A DNA stretch of 64,000 nt from Lachnospiraceae bacterium (lineage in GTDB: Bacteria; Bacillota; Clostridia; Lachnospirales; Lachnospiraceae). This document shows, in pieces, positions 48,562 to 58,857 of the stretch. Every line of letters begins with the position of its first letter. Position 1 is the stretch's first letter. The translations under genes and the position numbers were made by a program. The DNA is taken from positions 252,911 to 316,910 of the forward strand of contig CAJTFW010000005.1 of assembly GCA_910575445.1 (NCBI GenBank), written 5' to 3'. The notes beneath the pieces are model-generated. The model ran no database searches and was not told the origin of the DNA. It saw only the letters and a program-made list of their open reading frames with translations.

Positions 48562-48639
48562 ATCGCACGCTCCTGTGATGATTTGTCTAGCTGGATTATA
48601 GCACAATCATTTTGAAATGAAAATACTCCCCCCTGGTGC

Positions 48640-48868
48640 TGTGGATATGGATAAGCACGTGGGGATTAAGATGTGGATAATGTGGATAAGTTGGTGGAAA
48701 GATAGAATTATGGGAAACTAAGTTCGACAGTAAAAAACATGAGAACAGGGAACATACGCATATTTTAGACCAACAGGGGAAAAATATTATGTAAATGGTT
48801 TATCCACGAAAAAATCCACATGCTTATACAACTTCTGATGTTGATAAACATGTGGATAATGTGGATAA
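48640..48868. promoter_or_regulatory. Cluster of DnaA boxes upstream of dnaD
   Basis: Four perfect DnaA boxes, TGTGGATAA (the reverse of TTATCCACA), lie as two tandem pairs with no gap: 48672-48680 with 48681-48689, and 48851-48859 with 48860-48868. Near matches are TGTGGATAT at 48640, TTATCCACG at 48800 and AAATCCACA at 48812. The region between is AT-rich. It fills the gap between murC and dnaD, upstream of dnaD on the minus strand. It could control dnaD-dnaI or titrate DnaA. I see no dnaA gene. Confidence 0.8.
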
Positions 48869-48870
48869 CT

Positions 48871-50253
48871 TTAGTGGGAAAGTAAGTTTTCCCCAATATT
48901 CAGCACGTCTCCGGCCCCCATAGTTATCAACAAATCACCGTGCATACATTTTTTTAATAAAAATTTTTCAATTTCGTCAAAAGAGGAAAAATAGTCACAT
49001 TGTTTGCCAAGTTTTTCCAGTTCTTCTTTAAGAGCAAGGGAGGTAATGCCAATAGTGTTGATTTCTCTGGCTGCATAGATATCTGTCAATACCACATGGT
49101 CTGCCAAGGAGAGTGCTTTGGCAAAATCTGTTAAAAAGGCCTGCGTTCTGGTGTAGGTATGCGGTTGAAAGACGCACCAGATGTCCCGGTGTGGATAGTG
49201 AAGAGCCGCCTTTAAAGTAGCCGTAATCTCTGTTGGATGGTGTGCATAGTCATCAATAATGGTAATACCATTTACCATGCCCTTATATTGAAATCTGCGC
49301 TCCGTACCCTGAAAATCAAGAAGTCCCAAGACTGCTTTCTCAAAGTCAATGCCAAGCTCTAGAGAAGCCGAGAGGGCAGAGAGTGCATTGGATACATTGT
49401 GGATGCCTGGAACAAGAAGCGATACGATACCAAGAGCATTCCCCTTATGACAGAGCGTAAATGAAGCACAACCCTTCTCATTATAGGTAATATCTTTGGC
49501 CGTATAGTCTTCATTCCCTGTCAAGCCACAGGTGATAACTCTGGCACGGATATCTTTGGTAATCTCTTCAGGATGTTCAATCGCACTGTCAAGCACTAAA
49601 AGGCCATCTTCTGGCAAGAGAGCAGCAAAACGATGAAAAGATGTGCGAATCTCTTGCAGATTCTTAAAAAAGTCCATATGGTCTGCTTCGATATTTAAGA
49701 TAATGCCAACGGTTGGATAAAAAGAGAGAAAGCTGTTTGTGTATTCACACGCTTCGGTAAGAAAGGTGTCAGAGTGTCCTACCCGGATATTTCCACCAAT
49801 CTGCGGCAAAATGCCGCCGACCGTAATCGTGGGGTCTTTCTTTGCCTTTAAAAGAATGGTAGAGAGCATCGAAGTCGTAGTGGTCTTGCCATGTGTACCG
49901 GCTACAGCGATAGCCGTAGGATAATTGCGCATAATCTGTCCTAGAAGTTCAGCTCTTGCAAGCATTGGAAGATTGGCAGCTTTTGCTGTGGCAAATTCTG
50001 GGTTGTCATCGTGAATCGCAGCCGTGTAGACAACAACATCTATATCTTCTGTGATATGGTCAGCCGTTTGCCCATAGAAGACTTTGGCGCCTGCCTTTTC
50101 CAAGTGAATGGTAAGTGCAGACTCTCTGGCATCTGAGCCACTGATGGTAAAGCCTTCTTTTAGCAGAATCTCTGCCAGACCACTCATACTGATACCACCA
50201 ATACCAATAAAATAAACATGTACAGGTTTGTGAAAATCTATCTGATATGTCAT
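48871..50253 (-). CDS. murC: UDP-N-acetylmuramate--L-alanine ligase
   Basis: 460 residues. It adds L-alanine to UDP-MurNAc in the cytoplasm. N-terminal UDP-binding motif FIGIGGISMSGLAEILL, central ATP-binding GTHGKTTTTS (about 119-128), EADHMDFF and DDYAHHPTEI, all diagnostic of MurC. Single gene; the stop is three bases from the last DnaA box. Confidence 0.95.
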   Translation of the reverse strand: MTYQIDFHKPVHVYFIGIGGISMSGLAEILLKEGFTISGSDARESALTIHLEKAGAKVFYGQTADHITEDIDVVVYTAAIHDDNPEFATAKAANLPMLARAELLGQIMRNYPTAIAVAGTHGKTTTTSMLSTILLKAKKDPTITVGGILPQIGGNIRVGHSDTFLTEACEYTNSFLSFYPTVGIILNIEADHMDFFKNLQEIRTSFHRFAALLPEDGLLVLDSAIEHPEEITKDIRARVITCGLTGNEDYTAKDITYNEKGCASFTLCHKGNALGIVSLLVPGIHNVSNALSALSASLELGIDFEKAVLGLLDFQGTERRFQYKGMVNGITIIDDYAHHPTEITATLKAALHYPHRDIWCVFQPHTYTRTQAFLTDFAKALSLADHVVLTDIYAAREINTIGITSLALKEELEKLGKQCDYFSSFDEIEKFLLKKCMHGDLLITMGAGDVLNIGENLLSH

Positions 50254-50481
50254 AGTGAAAACTCCTTATTCTAATTTTATAGTATTTTGTCTTCTATTAT
50301 ACCGTGCTCCTCTGAAAAATCAATGGAGGTTCTCAGAATAAAGTTCGTCAATCCGTAATAATTACCAAAAATAGATGCAAAAAAATAGGAATTATGACGA
50401 AAAGTGTATAAAAGACCTATACTGGCAGAAGAAGTCGGTCACAAAATGTTGAAAATATGTGAATAATTTTCGCTTAAAATG

Positions 50482-50510
50482 TTCACTATTTACAAAAGGT
50501 ATGATATAAT
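50482..50510 (+). promoter_or_regulatory. Promoter of glgC-glgD
   Basis: TTCACT (50482-50487), 17 bases, perfect TATAAT (50505-50510), about 40 bases before the glgC start. The rest of the 298-base divergent gap to murC is AT-rich with no other clear signal. Confidence 0.55.
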
Positions 50511-50551
50511 AAGACATCAAAGCATTTAATGTTACAGCAAGAGGTGATAGT

Positions 50552-51826
50552 GTGATTAAAAAAGAAATGATTGCCATGCTTTTAGCAGGCGGACAGGGAA
50601 GTAGGCTTGGAGTACTTACTGCAAAAGTGGCGAAACCGGCAGTTGCCTTTGGCGGAAAGTACCGGATCATTGATTTCCCACTTAGCAACTGTATTAATTC
50701 TGGTATTGATACAGTCGGTGTGCTGACGCAGTACCAACCTCTGCGTCTAAATACACATATCGGTATTGGTATGCCGTGGGATTTGGACCGCAACAATGGC
50801 GGGGTGACGATTCTCTCGCCCTATGAGAAAAGTATTGGCAGCGACTGGTATTCTGGCACCGCCAATGCTATCTATCAGAACATTGATTATATCGATACAT
50901 ATAATCCCGATTATGTATTGATTCTCTCAGGTGACCATATCTACAAGATGGACTATGAAGTGATGCTGGATTACCATAAGGAAAATAATGCAGCTGTCAC
51001 AATTGCCTGTATGCCAGTTCCATGGGAGGAGGCAAGCCGCTTTGGGGTTGTTATCACCGATGAGAACGGTCAGATTAATGAATTTGAAGAAAAGCCAGAG
51101 AAGCCAAGGAGCAATCTAGCATCTATGGGTATCTATATTTTCACCTGGAAAGTGCTTCGGGAAGCGCTGATTAAGATGAGAGATGTACCAGGCTGTGACT
51201 TTGGAAAGCATATCCTGCCGGAGTGTTTAGGGAATGGAGAACGTCTGTTTGCCTATGAGTACAATGGATACTGGAAAGATGTAGGAACGCTTGGCTCTTA
51301 TTGGGAAGCCAATATGGAGCTTATCGATATTATTCCTGAGTTTAATCTATACGAAGAATTCTGGAAGATCTACACGAAAAGCGATGCGGTTCCACCTCTC
51401 TATGTATCTGAAGAAGGTTTTATTGAAAGAAGCCTGGTCTGTGGCAATTCCTCGATTGAGGGTACTGTGCTCAATTCCGTACTTGGAGCTGGTGTGACGG
51501 TCGGAAAAGGTGCTGTTGTGCGGGACTCGATTATTATGAAGAATACGGTGATTGGTGAAGGCTGTACCATTGACAAAGCCATTATCGCAGAGGAAGTGGA
51601 GATAGGAGCAAACTGTGTACTTGGCGAAGGGGAAGCCATACCGAACAAAGTCAATCCCAAGGTATACTCCTTCGGGCTTGTGACAATTGGAGAGAACTCC
51701 GTGATTCCGCCTGGCGTGCGGATTGGCCTTAACACTGCCATCTCTGGTATTACTAAGGCAGAAGACTATCCAGACGGCGTGCTTGCAAGCGGTGAGACAT
51801 TGATTAAGGCAGGTGAGAGAGCATGA
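50552..51826 (+). CDS. glgC: Glucose-1-phosphate adenylyltransferase
   Basis: 424 residues. It makes ADP-glucose for glycogen synthesis. [15 protein letters not shown] (nucleotide-binding), [20 protein letters not shown] (catalytic region), and a C-terminal left-handed beta-helix are present. It starts with GTG after AAGAGGTG; its stop overlaps glgD (ATGA). The synthase and branching genes are not in the window. Confidence 0.94.
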   Translation: MIKKEMIAMLLAGGQGSRLGVLTAKVAKPAVAFGGKYRIIDFPLSNCINSGIDTVGVLTQYQPLRLNTHIGIGMPWDLDRNNGGVTILSPYEKSIGSDWYSGTANAIYQNIDYIDTYNPDYVLILSGDHIYKMDYEVMLDYHKENNAAVTIACMPVPWEEASRFGVVITDENGQINEFEEKPEKPRSNLASMGIYIFTWKVLREALIKMRDVPGCDFGKHILPECLGNGERLFAYEYNGYWKDVGTLGSYWEANMELIDIIPEFNLYEEFWKIYTKSDAVPPLYVSEEGFIERSLVCGNSSIEGTVLNSVLGAGVTVGKGAVVRDSIIMKNTVIGEGCTIDKAIIAEEVEIGANCVLGEGEAIPNKVNPKVYSFGLVTIGENSVIPPGVRIGLNTAISGITKAEDYPDGVLASGETLIKAGERA

Positions 51827-52941
51827 GAGCAATAGGACTTATTTTGGCAGGCGGCAACAATCACAGAATGCGGGAACTGTCCACCAAGCGCGCGATTGCA
51901 GCGATGCCGGTGGCTGGAAGCTATCGAAGCATTGACTTTTCACTCAGCAATATGTCGAATTCTCACGTACAGAAAGTGGCAGTGCTGACTCAATATAATT
52001 CCCGCTCTTTAAATGAGCATTTAAGCTCTTCAAAGTGGTGGGATTTTGGAAGAAAGCAAGGCGGACTTTATATCTTTACGCCGACGGTAACTGCGGACAA
52101 TAATTTCTGGTATCGGGGTACCGCGGACTGCATCTATCAGAATCTTGACTGGTTAAAGCAAAGTCATGAACCTTATGTAGTTATCGCCTCTGGCGATGGC
52201 ATCTACAAGATGGATTACAATAAGGTATTAGAGTACCATATTGAGAAGAAGGCAGATATTACCGTTATCTGTAAAGAGATGCCAGAGGATACGGATTTTA
52301 GCCGTTTTGGCGTTGTAAAGGCAGACGAGAACGGGCGACTGATCGATATGGAAGAGAAGCCAATGGCGACAGATTCTAGGCTGGTATCTTGTGGTATCTA
52401 TATTATCAGGCGCCGGCAGCTGATTGAGCTGATTGAGAAGTGCGCAGAGGAAGACCGCTATGATTTTGTACGGGATATTTTGATTCGTTATAAAAATATC
52501 AAGAAGATATTTACGTACAAGATGGAAAGTTACTGGAACAGTATTGCATCGGTAGATGCATATTATCAGACCAATATGGATTTCTTAAAACCAGAGGTCA
52601 GAAAGCATTTTCTAAAGGAATACCCGGATATCTATTCCAAGGTGCTAGACCTTCCGCCAGCCAAATATAACGCTGGTTCGAATGTCAAGAACAGCTTAGT
52701 GGCCAGTGGATGTATCATCAACGGGGCGGTTGAGAACTCAGTATTATTTAAGAAAGTATTCGTCGGGAACAACTGTGTAATTAAAAATTCGATTATTTTA
52801 AATGATGTGTATCTTGGAGACAACACATACATCGAGAATTGTATTGTGGAGAGCAGGGATACAATCCGTGCAAATTCACGGTATGTCGGCGAAGACAGCG
52901 TGAAGGTAGTGATTGAGAAAAATGAAAGGTACATCATGTAA
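51823..52941 (+). CDS. glgD: ADP-glucose pyrophosphorylase regulatory subunit
   Basis: 372 residues, homologous to GlgC but with a changed nucleotide loop ([27 protein letters not shown], altered from the G-x-G-x-R-L-x-x-L-T form). That fits the GlgD subunit, which alone is weak or inactive and boosts GlgC. It overlaps glgC by four bases and is translated together with it. Confidence 0.92.
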   Translation: MRAIGLILAGGNNHRMRELSTKRAIAAMPVAGSYRSIDFSLSNMSNSHVQKVAVLTQYNSRSLNEHLSSSKWWDFGRKQGGLYIFTPTVTADNNFWYRGTADCIYQNLDWLKQSHEPYVVIASGDGIYKMDYNKVLEYHIEKKADITVICKEMPEDTDFSRFGVVKADENGRLIDMEEKPMATDSRLVSCGIYIIRRRQLIELIEKCAEEDRYDFVRDILIRYKNIKKIFTYKMESYWNSIASVDAYYQTNMDFLKPEVRKHFLKEYPDIYSKVLDLPPAKYNAGSNVKNSLVASGCIINGAVENSVLFKKVFVGNNCVIKNSIILNDVYLGDNTYIENCIVESRDTIRANSRYVGEDSVKVVIEKNERYIM

Positions 52942-52971
52942 GGTGAGAGATATACAGGGAGGATTTTTAAG

Positions 52972-53235
52972 ATGAAGATTACTGATGTGCGAATTCGGAA
53001 GGTTGCCAAAGAAGGCAAGATGAAAGCAGTCGTGTCGATTACGATTGATGAGGAGTTCGTGGTACACGATATTAAAGTGATTGAAGGAGAGAAAGGATTG
53101 TTTATTGCGATGCCAAGCCGGAAAGCTTCGGATGGAGAGTATCGCGATATTGCACATCCGATTAACTCAGCGACACGGGACTTTATACAGAAGATGATAT
53201 TGGAGAAGTATGAGGAGACTGTGACGGAAGGGTGA
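52972..53235 (+). CDS. spoVG: SpoVG family regulator
   Basis: 87 residues starting [11 protein letters not shown] and with FIAMPSRK and [15 protein letters not shown], diagnostic of SpoVG, a small nucleic-acid-binding regulator of sporulation and cell-envelope genes. AGGGAGGA precedes ATG. It follows glgD by 30 bases, so it may be read from the glg promoter as well as its own. Confidence 0.94.
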   Translation: MKITDVRIRKVAKEGKMKAVVSITIDEEFVVHDIKVIEGEKGLFIAMPSRKASDGEYRDIAHPINSATRDFIQKMILEKYEETVTEG

Positions 53236-53255
53236 CACTTGGTGTAGGTTTATAT

Positions 53256-53290
53256 AGAATGGGCAGAGATGTAGGGTCTCTGCCTATTCT
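53256..53290 (+). terminator. Hairpin after spoVG
   Basis: AGAATGGGCAGAGA and TCTCTGCCTATTCT pair over 14 bases (one G-U). The U run after it is poor, so termination strength is uncertain. Confidence 0.5.
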
Positions 53291-53300
53291 GTGTATGGTA

Positions 53301-53469
53301 AAGGGACGCTAGGACGGGAGGGGAGTAGGTTCCTTCCAGACCCCGCTCGCGCTTAATGAACGCCTATAGCGGTACTAAATTCGCGACTGCGCGGCTTAAC
53401 GCCGCTTGCGCTCATTAAGTGCCGATGGCGTTCAATAGGTCTTTCAGGAACCTACTCCCCTCCCGCCCT
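53301..53469 (+). repeat. Structured repeat element, copy 1
   Basis: Starts with AAGGGACGCT, then an arm (53311-53334) ending GAGTAGGTTCCT that pairs with AGGAACCTACTC... (53446-53469), 18 of 19 positions in the outer arm. Between the arms is a GC-rich core with GCTTAATGAACGCC, an internal hairpin GCGGCTTAACGCCGC, and two imperfect copies of CCGCT-x-GCGCT at 53343 and 53402. The core is shared with copy 2 on the other strand. Confidence 0.85.
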
Positions 53470-53475
53470 GGCTGA

Positions 53476-53491
53476 CTGTGGCTAGCCACAG
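53476..53491. repeat. 16-base perfect palindrome between the copies
   Basis: CTGTGGCTAGCCACAG lies in the spacer between the two repeat copies. The spacer also holds AACACTA and TAGTGTT arms at 53499 and 53536. Confidence 0.8.
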
Positions 53492-53581
53492 GGTATAAAA
53501 CACTATCGCGTAGTATTGTGTAGGATATATAAGTGTAGTGTTCCGCTTGAAGCGTGTGTATCGGAGCCAACGCACAGCCCG

Positions 53582-53742
53582 ACATGGCCTGGCAGATGTT
53601 CCTGTAAGACCCATTGAACGCCATCGGCACTTAATGAGCGCAAGCGGAACGCGCAGTCGCGAATTTAGTACCGCTATAGGCGTTCATTAAGCGCGAGCGG
53701 GGTCTGGAAGGAACATCTGCCAGGTCGTGGCGAGCGTCCCTT
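53582..53742 (-). repeat. Structured repeat element, copy 2 (inverted)
   Basis: The reverse strand reads AAGGGACGCT from 53742, then an arm ending GGCAGATGTTCCT, then almost the same core as copy 1 through TTCCTTCCAGACCCC and CGCGACTGCGCG, and closes with AGGAACATCTGCC. The outer arm sequence is unlike that of copy 1, yet it pairs with its own partner in 18 of 19 positions (with G-U). One small internal indel separates the cores. Confidence 0.85.
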
Positions 53743-53858
53743 GCATCAAAAACCTTTCGACCAGCAACTCCAAAAATAAAATTACACTGTCCACAATAAG
53801 TGCAGACTTGAAAAAAAGCAACAGATGGAGTATGCTCTTAAAGTGAAGGAGTGATAAT

Positions 53859-54419
53859 ATGTTTGTGATTGCTGGACTGGGAAATCCAGGTGGAAAATAC
53901 GAGAAAACAAGACACAATGTTGGCTTTCAGGTACTTGACAGGCTGGCTGGAAAATACAATATTGAGATAAATAAAAAGCGCCACCATGCATTCTGTGGCA
54001 CTGGAATTATGGAAGGGACAAAAGTTCTTTTCGTAAAGCCTCAGACTTTTATGAATTTAAGTGGAGAGAGTATCGGGGAGGTAGTGCGGTTTTATGGGGT
54101 GGATGCAAAGACAGAGCTTATAGTGGTCTATGATGATGTCTCACTTGCACCAGGGCAGATTCGGATACGCAAGAAAGGAAGTGCCGGTGGGCACAATGGG
54201 GTAAAAAGCCTGATACAGCATCTGGGAACGCAGGAGTTTATGCGGATTCGGATTGGAGTGGGAGAAAAGCCAGAAGGATATGATTTGGCGGATTATGTGT
54301 TGGGACATTTTTCAAAAGAAGATGATAAGGTGATGCAAGAGGTGTATGAGCGTGCGGTAGAGGCGGCTGTGAAAATTTTAACAGATGGGGCGGACCGGGC
54401 GATGAATGAGTTTAATTAG
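53859..54419 (+). CDS. pth: Peptidyl-tRNA hydrolase
   Basis: 186 residues. It releases peptides from tRNA dropped by ribosomes. AGLGNPGGKYEKTRHNVGF holds the catalytic His, with FVKPQTFMNLSGES and GSAGGHNGVKSL also diagnostic. It is followed after nine bases by mfd, the usual pth-mfd order of Firmicutes. GAAGGAGTG lies before ATG. Confidence 0.96.
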   Translation: MFVIAGLGNPGGKYEKTRHNVGFQVLDRLAGKYNIEINKKRHHAFCGTGIMEGTKVLFVKPQTFMNLSGESIGEVVRFYGVDAKTELIVVYDDVSLAPGQIRIRKKGSAGGHNGVKSLIQHLGTQEFMRIRIGVGEKPEGYDLADYVLGHFSKEDDKVMQEVYERAVEAAVKILTDGADRAMNEFN

Positions 54420-54428
54420 GAGCAGCAC

Positions 54429-57400
54429 ATGGAGACATTTTATGAACCGCTGTTGCAGATGGAGACATTTGTACAGGCGCGGGAGGAGCTTTTAAAGGCG
54501 ACAGGACTTTTGCTGCTTACCGGGTGTGTGGAGTCGCAGAAGACGCATCTGATGTATGGGCTTGGCCGGGACTGGCCGGTAAAATTGATTTTAACTTATA
54601 ATGAGTTGAAGGCGAAGGAAATCTATGAGGAGTATCAGGCACTAGGAGAAGAAGTGTACTATTATCCAGCAAAAGATTTTCTCTTTTTTCATGCAGATAT
54701 TCAGGGGAAAGAGTTGCTTCGGCAGAGAATCCGGGCAGTAAGCCGGCTGTTGTCGTCCAAAGAAGTGGTGATTGTGACAACGTTAGATGGCTGTATGGAC
54801 CCACTGCTGCCTTGTGAGAAGCTTCAGAAGCTTATCCTGACGATAGGAACCGAGAGCGTGGTGGAGATGGACGCTGTCAAACATCGCCTGATACAGATGG
54901 GGTATGAGCGGACTGGACAGGTGGAGCTTCCGGGAGAATTTGCGATTCGGGGTGGTATCTTGGATGTTTTTCCACTGACAGAGGAGTATCCGGTGCGGAT
55001 TGAACTGTGGGATGATGAGGTGGATTCGATTCGAAGCTTTGATGCTACAAGTCAGCGCTCGATGGAGAGCCTGTCAGAGATCGTACTCTATCCGGCGGCG
55101 GAGTTAGAGCCATCAGAGCATCACTGTGAAGGAGTTAGTCTGTTAGACTATATTCGTTCGTTTCGTTCATTGGTGTTTTTAGATGAGGTAAACAGGCTTT
55201 TAGAGCGCGGGGAGACGGTAGAGAAAGAGTATCGGCAGAATTATGAGAATCGGGTGGAAAAAGGGCAGATTGTGCCAGGGCATGGAGAGGAGATATTTCC
55301 TTGTGAGAAGGTGATGGTCTGGCTTTCTAGGATGCGCGGGGCAGCACTTGGAACACTGGATACAACGGATAAACGGATGGATTTCCAAAATCGTCATTGG
55401 ATAAACACACGTTCGATACAGCCCTATCATAATCATTTTGAACTGTTAGTGAAGGATTTAAAGCGTTGGAAGAAGGAGCGCTATCAGGTGATTCTTCTGT
55501 GTGCTTCTAGAACAAGAGGAAAGCGTCTCTCAGAAGAACTTTTGGCACAGGAGTTAAATGCATTTTACAGTGAAGACGGACAAAGAGTGGTGCAGCCTGG
55601 CGAGATTATGGTCGTCCATGGCAATGTGTGTCGGGGGTATGAGTATCCGACGATTCGCTTGGCGGTAGTCTCAGAGACCGATATTTTTGGGAGGGAGAAA
55701 AAAAGAAAGCAGAAAAAAAGGGTCTACGAAGGGCGCAGAATTGGGAGTTTTACAGACTTATCTATCGGAGACTATGTGGTTCATGAGAACCATGGGCTTG
55801 GAATTTACCGCGGGATTGAGAAGATTGTGGTAGATAAGACCGTTAAGGACTATATGAAGATTGAGTATAGTAAAGGGGCTTGTCTGTATATCCTGGCTAC
55901 TCAGTTAGATGCGATACAAAAATATGGTAGTGCAGATGCGCAGAAGATACCAAAACTAAATACATTGGGCGGCCAGGACTGGAAGAAGACAAAGTCTAAA
56001 GTAAAGGGCGCTGTGCAGGAAGTGGCAAAAGATTTGGTGGAGCTGTATGCGGTGCGCCAGTCTAAAAAGGGCTACTCTTATGGAGAGGATACCATCTGGC
56101 AGAAAGAGTTTGAGGAGCTTTTTCCGTATGAGGAGACGGAGGATCAGCAGCGGGCAATTAAAGAGACCAAAGAGGATATGCAGAGTAACCAGATTATGGA
56201 CCGGCTGGTCTGTGGTGATGTGGGATATGGTAAGACAGAGGTGGCGATTCGGGCGGCGTTTAAGGCTGTTCAGGAGAGCAGACAGGTAGTCTATCTGGTA
56301 CCGACGACGATTTTGGCTCAGCAGCACTATAATACGTTTGTACAGCGTATGAAGGAGTTTCCGGTGCGGGTGGACCTTTTATGCCGTTTTCGTACACCGG
56401 CGCAGCAGAAGAAGACGCTAGAAGGGCTTAGAAAGGGCTTGGTGGATATTGTGATTGGTACACACCGGGTACTTTCAAAGGATGTGGAGTATAAAGACTT
56501 AGGGCTTTTGATTATCGATGAAGAACAGCGCTTTGGCGTGGCGGATAAGGAGAAGATTAAGAAACTTAAAAATGATATTGATGTGCTGGCTTTAAGCGCA
56601 ACGCCAATTCCGCGTACGCTTCATATGAGCCTTACAGGAATCCGGGATATGAGTGTGTTAGAAGAAGCGCCAATGGACCGGGTACCCGTACAGACCTATG
56701 TATGTGAATATGACGAGGGGATGGTGCGTGCGGCGATTCAAAGGGAACTCTCTCGGGAAGGACAGATTTATTATGTCTATAACCGGGTGGAGACGATTTC
56801 AGATGTGGCGCATCGCATACAGGAATTAGTGCCAGAGGCTAGTGTGGCTTATGCACATGGGCGGATGAAAGAGCATGAGCTAGAGCGGATTATGTATGAT
56901 TTTATTGAGGGGACAATCGATGTGCTGGTCTCAACGACAATTATTGAGACGGGGATGGATATCTCTAATGTCAACACGATCATTATTCAGGATGCAGACC
57001 GGATGGGACTGTCACAGCTTTATCAGCTTCGGGGCAGGGTAGGACGCTCGAATCGGACAGCTTATGCCTTTCTTCTATATAAAAAAGATAAGATACTAAA
57101 AGAAGTGGCGGAGAAACGTCTGCATGCGATTCGGGAATATGCAGACCTTGGAAGCGGCTTTAAGATTGCGATGAGAGATATGGAGATTCGCGGCGTGGGA
57201 ACGCTTCTTGGAGAACGGCAACATGGACATATGCAGGCAGTTGGCTATAATCTCTACTGTAAGATGTTAAGCGAAGCTGTGCAGCAGATGAAGGGCGAGA
57301 AAAAGGGTGTGACAGAGGATTTTGAGACTGTGGCAGACTTTCAGATTGATGCCTTTATTCCAGACAGCTATATTCGCAATGAGGCGCTAAAACTGGATAT

Positions 57401-57794
57401 TTACCGAAGGATTGCCGCCGTGGAAAATGAAGCCGAGCAAGGTGATATGCTAGAAGAACTGATTGACCGCTTTGGCGACCCGCCTAAATCCGTACTAAAT
57501 CTTTTAGAGATTACAGGGCTTAGAAGCCAGGCGCATGAGCTCTATATTAAGGAGATTCAGGGACGTCCAACGCATATTATCTTTACTTTGTATGAGAAGG
57601 CAATGCTTAACCCGGCTAAGATACCAGAGTTGATTCAAAGGATGAATGGTGCATTGACTTTTAAGAAGACAGAACCACCGCAGCTTCTGTATACGATAAA
57701 GAACCAAAAGCAAAAGATTGACCTGCTAGGACTGACGGCACAGATATTAGAGCAGATGAAGATACTAAAGATGTCTGGAAAGGAGGATGGATGA
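54429..57794 (+). CDS. mfd: Transcription-repair coupling factor
   Basis: 1121 residues. It removes RNA polymerase stalled at DNA damage and recruits UvrA. N-terminal UvrB-like part, RNA-polymerase-interacting domain near [14 protein letters not shown] (about 452-465), a helicase core with [11 protein letters not shown] (Walker A), IIDEEQRFG (DEEQ box), [10 protein letters not shown], and the C-terminal TRCF domain are all present. Its stop overlaps the next gene by four bases. Confidence 0.97.
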   Translation: METFYEPLLQMETFVQAREELLKATGLLLLTGCVESQKTHLMYGLGRDWPVKLILTYNELKAKEIYEEYQALGEEVYYYPAKDFLFFHADIQGKELLRQRIRAVSRLLSSKEVVIVTTLDGCMDPLLPCEKLQKLILTIGTESVVEMDAVKHRLIQMGYERTGQVELPGEFAIRGGILDVFPLTEEYPVRIELWDDEVDSIRSFDATSQRSMESLSEIVLYPAAELEPSEHHCEGVSLLDYIRSFRSLVFLDEVNRLLERGETVEKEYRQNYENRVEKGQIVPGHGEEIFPCEKVMVWLSRMRGAALGTLDTTDKRMDFQNRHWINTRSIQPYHNHFELLVKDLKRWKKERYQVILLCASRTRGKRLSEELLAQELNAFYSEDGQRVVQPGEIMVVHGNVCRGYEYPTIRLAVVSETDIFGREKKRKQKKRVYEGRRIGSFTDLSIGDYVVHENHGLGIYRGIEKIVVDKTVKDYMKIEYSKGACLYILATQLDAIQKYGSADAQKIPKLNTLGGQDWKKTKSKVKGAVQEVAKDLVELYAVRQSKKGYSYGEDTIWQKEFEELFPYEETEDQQRAIKETKEDMQSNQIMDRLVCGDVGYGKTEVAIRAAFKAVQESRQVVYLVPTTILAQQHYNTFVQRMKEFPVRVDLLCRFRTPAQQKKTLEGLRKGLVDIVIGTHRVLSKDVEYKDLGLLIIDEEQRFGVADKEKIKKLKNDIDVLALSATPIPRTLHMSLTGIRDMSVLEEAPMDRVPVQTYVCEYDEGMVRAAIQRELSREGQIYYVYNRVETISDVAHRIQELVPEASVAYAHGRMKEHELERIMYDFIEGTIDVLVSTTIIETGMDISNVNTIIIQDADRMGLSQLYQLRGRVGRSNRTAYAFLLYKKDKILKEVAEKRLHAIREYADLGSGFKIAMRDMEIRGVGTLLGERQHGHMQAVGYNLYCKMLSEAVQQMKGEKKGVTEDFETVADFQIDAFIPDSYIRNEALKLDIYRRIAAVENEAEQGDMLEELIDRFGDPPKSVLNLLEITGLRSQAHELYIKEIQGRPTHIIFTLYEKAMLNPAKIPELIQRMNGALTFKKTEPPQLLYTIKNQKQKIDLLGLTAQILEQMKILKMSGKEDG

Positions 57795-58801
57795 GACCAG
57801 TACAAAAGAGAATAGCAAGTCTACTTGTAATCTGCATCATACTGACAGCATGTCAGAAAAATACAGAATCTAACCCAAAAGAGGTGGCTTTTACGGTCAA
57901 TGGAGAAGAAATCGGGCTTCGAGAATGGAATTTTTATATTCGTATGAATCAGATGCAGTGGGAGAAAGGCTATCTTGAGACCTATGGCGATAAGATGTGG
58001 AGCGAGGAGTTAGATGAGGAGGGCACAACACTTGCGGACAGATTAAAGGAAGAAGTCTTTGATACCATCCTTCAGATTCACCTGACTAACCAACATGCAG
58101 AAGAATATCAGATAGCTTTGGATGAGGAAGACAGAGAAGAACTTCATACCAGAGCAGCAGATTTTATGAAAGGGTATCACCAGGCGCTTCTTGATTATGC
58201 GCAGGCAGATGAAGCTTTTGTCTATGAGAAGTTGTGTGAGCGGGAGCTGTCACGACTGACAGCCGAGGCAGCAGTACAGGACTTTGTCCCAGAGATTTCA
58301 GAGGAAGAAGTGCACAGAGAGGGGATATGCTATGTACTAATCTCCACAACCGGACTTCGGGATTCTGAAGGAAATCTGACACCATTTTCCGAGGAGGAAG
58401 TAGAGGCACGTACACTTCTAGCACAGGAAGTCTGTGAAGAAGCCAAAGCAAAAGGAGACCTTGAGACGGTTGCCGAGGAAAAAGAGCTGACGCCGATTCT
58501 GTCTAGTATGGGAGAAGCAGAAGATGGACAGGAACCTTTGATGCTAGAAGCTGCAAAGGCATTAGCGGTAGGAGAAGTATCAGAGCCCATCTGGACAGAG
58601 GAAGGATGGTTTATTGTTCAGCATACAAGCGATTATGATGAAGAAGGGACAAGCTACTTTCGGGAGTATCTAAGTGATATTGCCAGAGAAGAAGAATATA
58701 CCCGGATTTATGAAACATGGAAGACAAAGGCCAAGATTGTGGAAAATACCGAAATTATGGAGAAAGTAGAGGTGGAAATTGTACTAAAGGAGTTGCTGTA
58801 A
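57791..58801 (+). CDS. SurA/PrsA-like foldase lipoprotein (first of two)
   Basis: 336 residues. Lipobox LTAC (Cys21). An N-terminal SurA-like segment (VAFTVNGEEIGLREWNFYIRMN) and a C-terminal parvulin-like prolyl isomerase region (about 175-285) that ends VGEVSEPIWTEEGWFIVQ are visible. The isomerase core is short and divergent, so activity is uncertain. It should help fold proteins after export. ATG overlaps the mfd stop (ATGA). Confidence 0.78.
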   Translation: MRPVQKRIASLLVICIILTACQKNTESNPKEVAFTVNGEEIGLREWNFYIRMNQMQWEKGYLETYGDKMWSEELDEEGTTLADRLKEEVFDTILQIHLTNQHAEEYQIALDEEDREELHTRAADFMKGYHQALLDYAQADEAFVYEKLCERELSRLTAEAAVQDFVPEISEEEVHREGICYVLISTTGLRDSEGNLTPFSEEEVEARTLLAQEVCEEAKAKGDLETVAEEKELTPILSSMGEAEDGQEPLMLEAAKALAVGEVSEPIWTEEGWFIVQHTSDYDEEGTSYFREYLSDIAREEEYTRIYETWKTKAKIVENTEIMEKVEVEIVLKELL

Positions 58802-58857
58802 TTCTAAAAAAAGCTTATAATGTAAGGAAAAATGTAACCATCAGGAGGAATTGTATT

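Noticed and set aside
48640..48868. Chromosomal origin (oriC) at the DnaA boxes
   Set aside because: No dnaA, rpmH or dnaN nearby, and genes on both sides of the 43-50 kb block are mainly on the + strand, so there is no change of leading strand here.
53415..53917. Open frames in the repeat region between spoVG and pth
   Set aside because: They cross the hairpin arms of the inverted repeats, have no ribosome binding sites, and resemble no protein.
58717..58857. Upstream start for the second foldase gene
   Set aside because: It would put 47 residues of another gene's frame before a clear signal peptide and lipobox.
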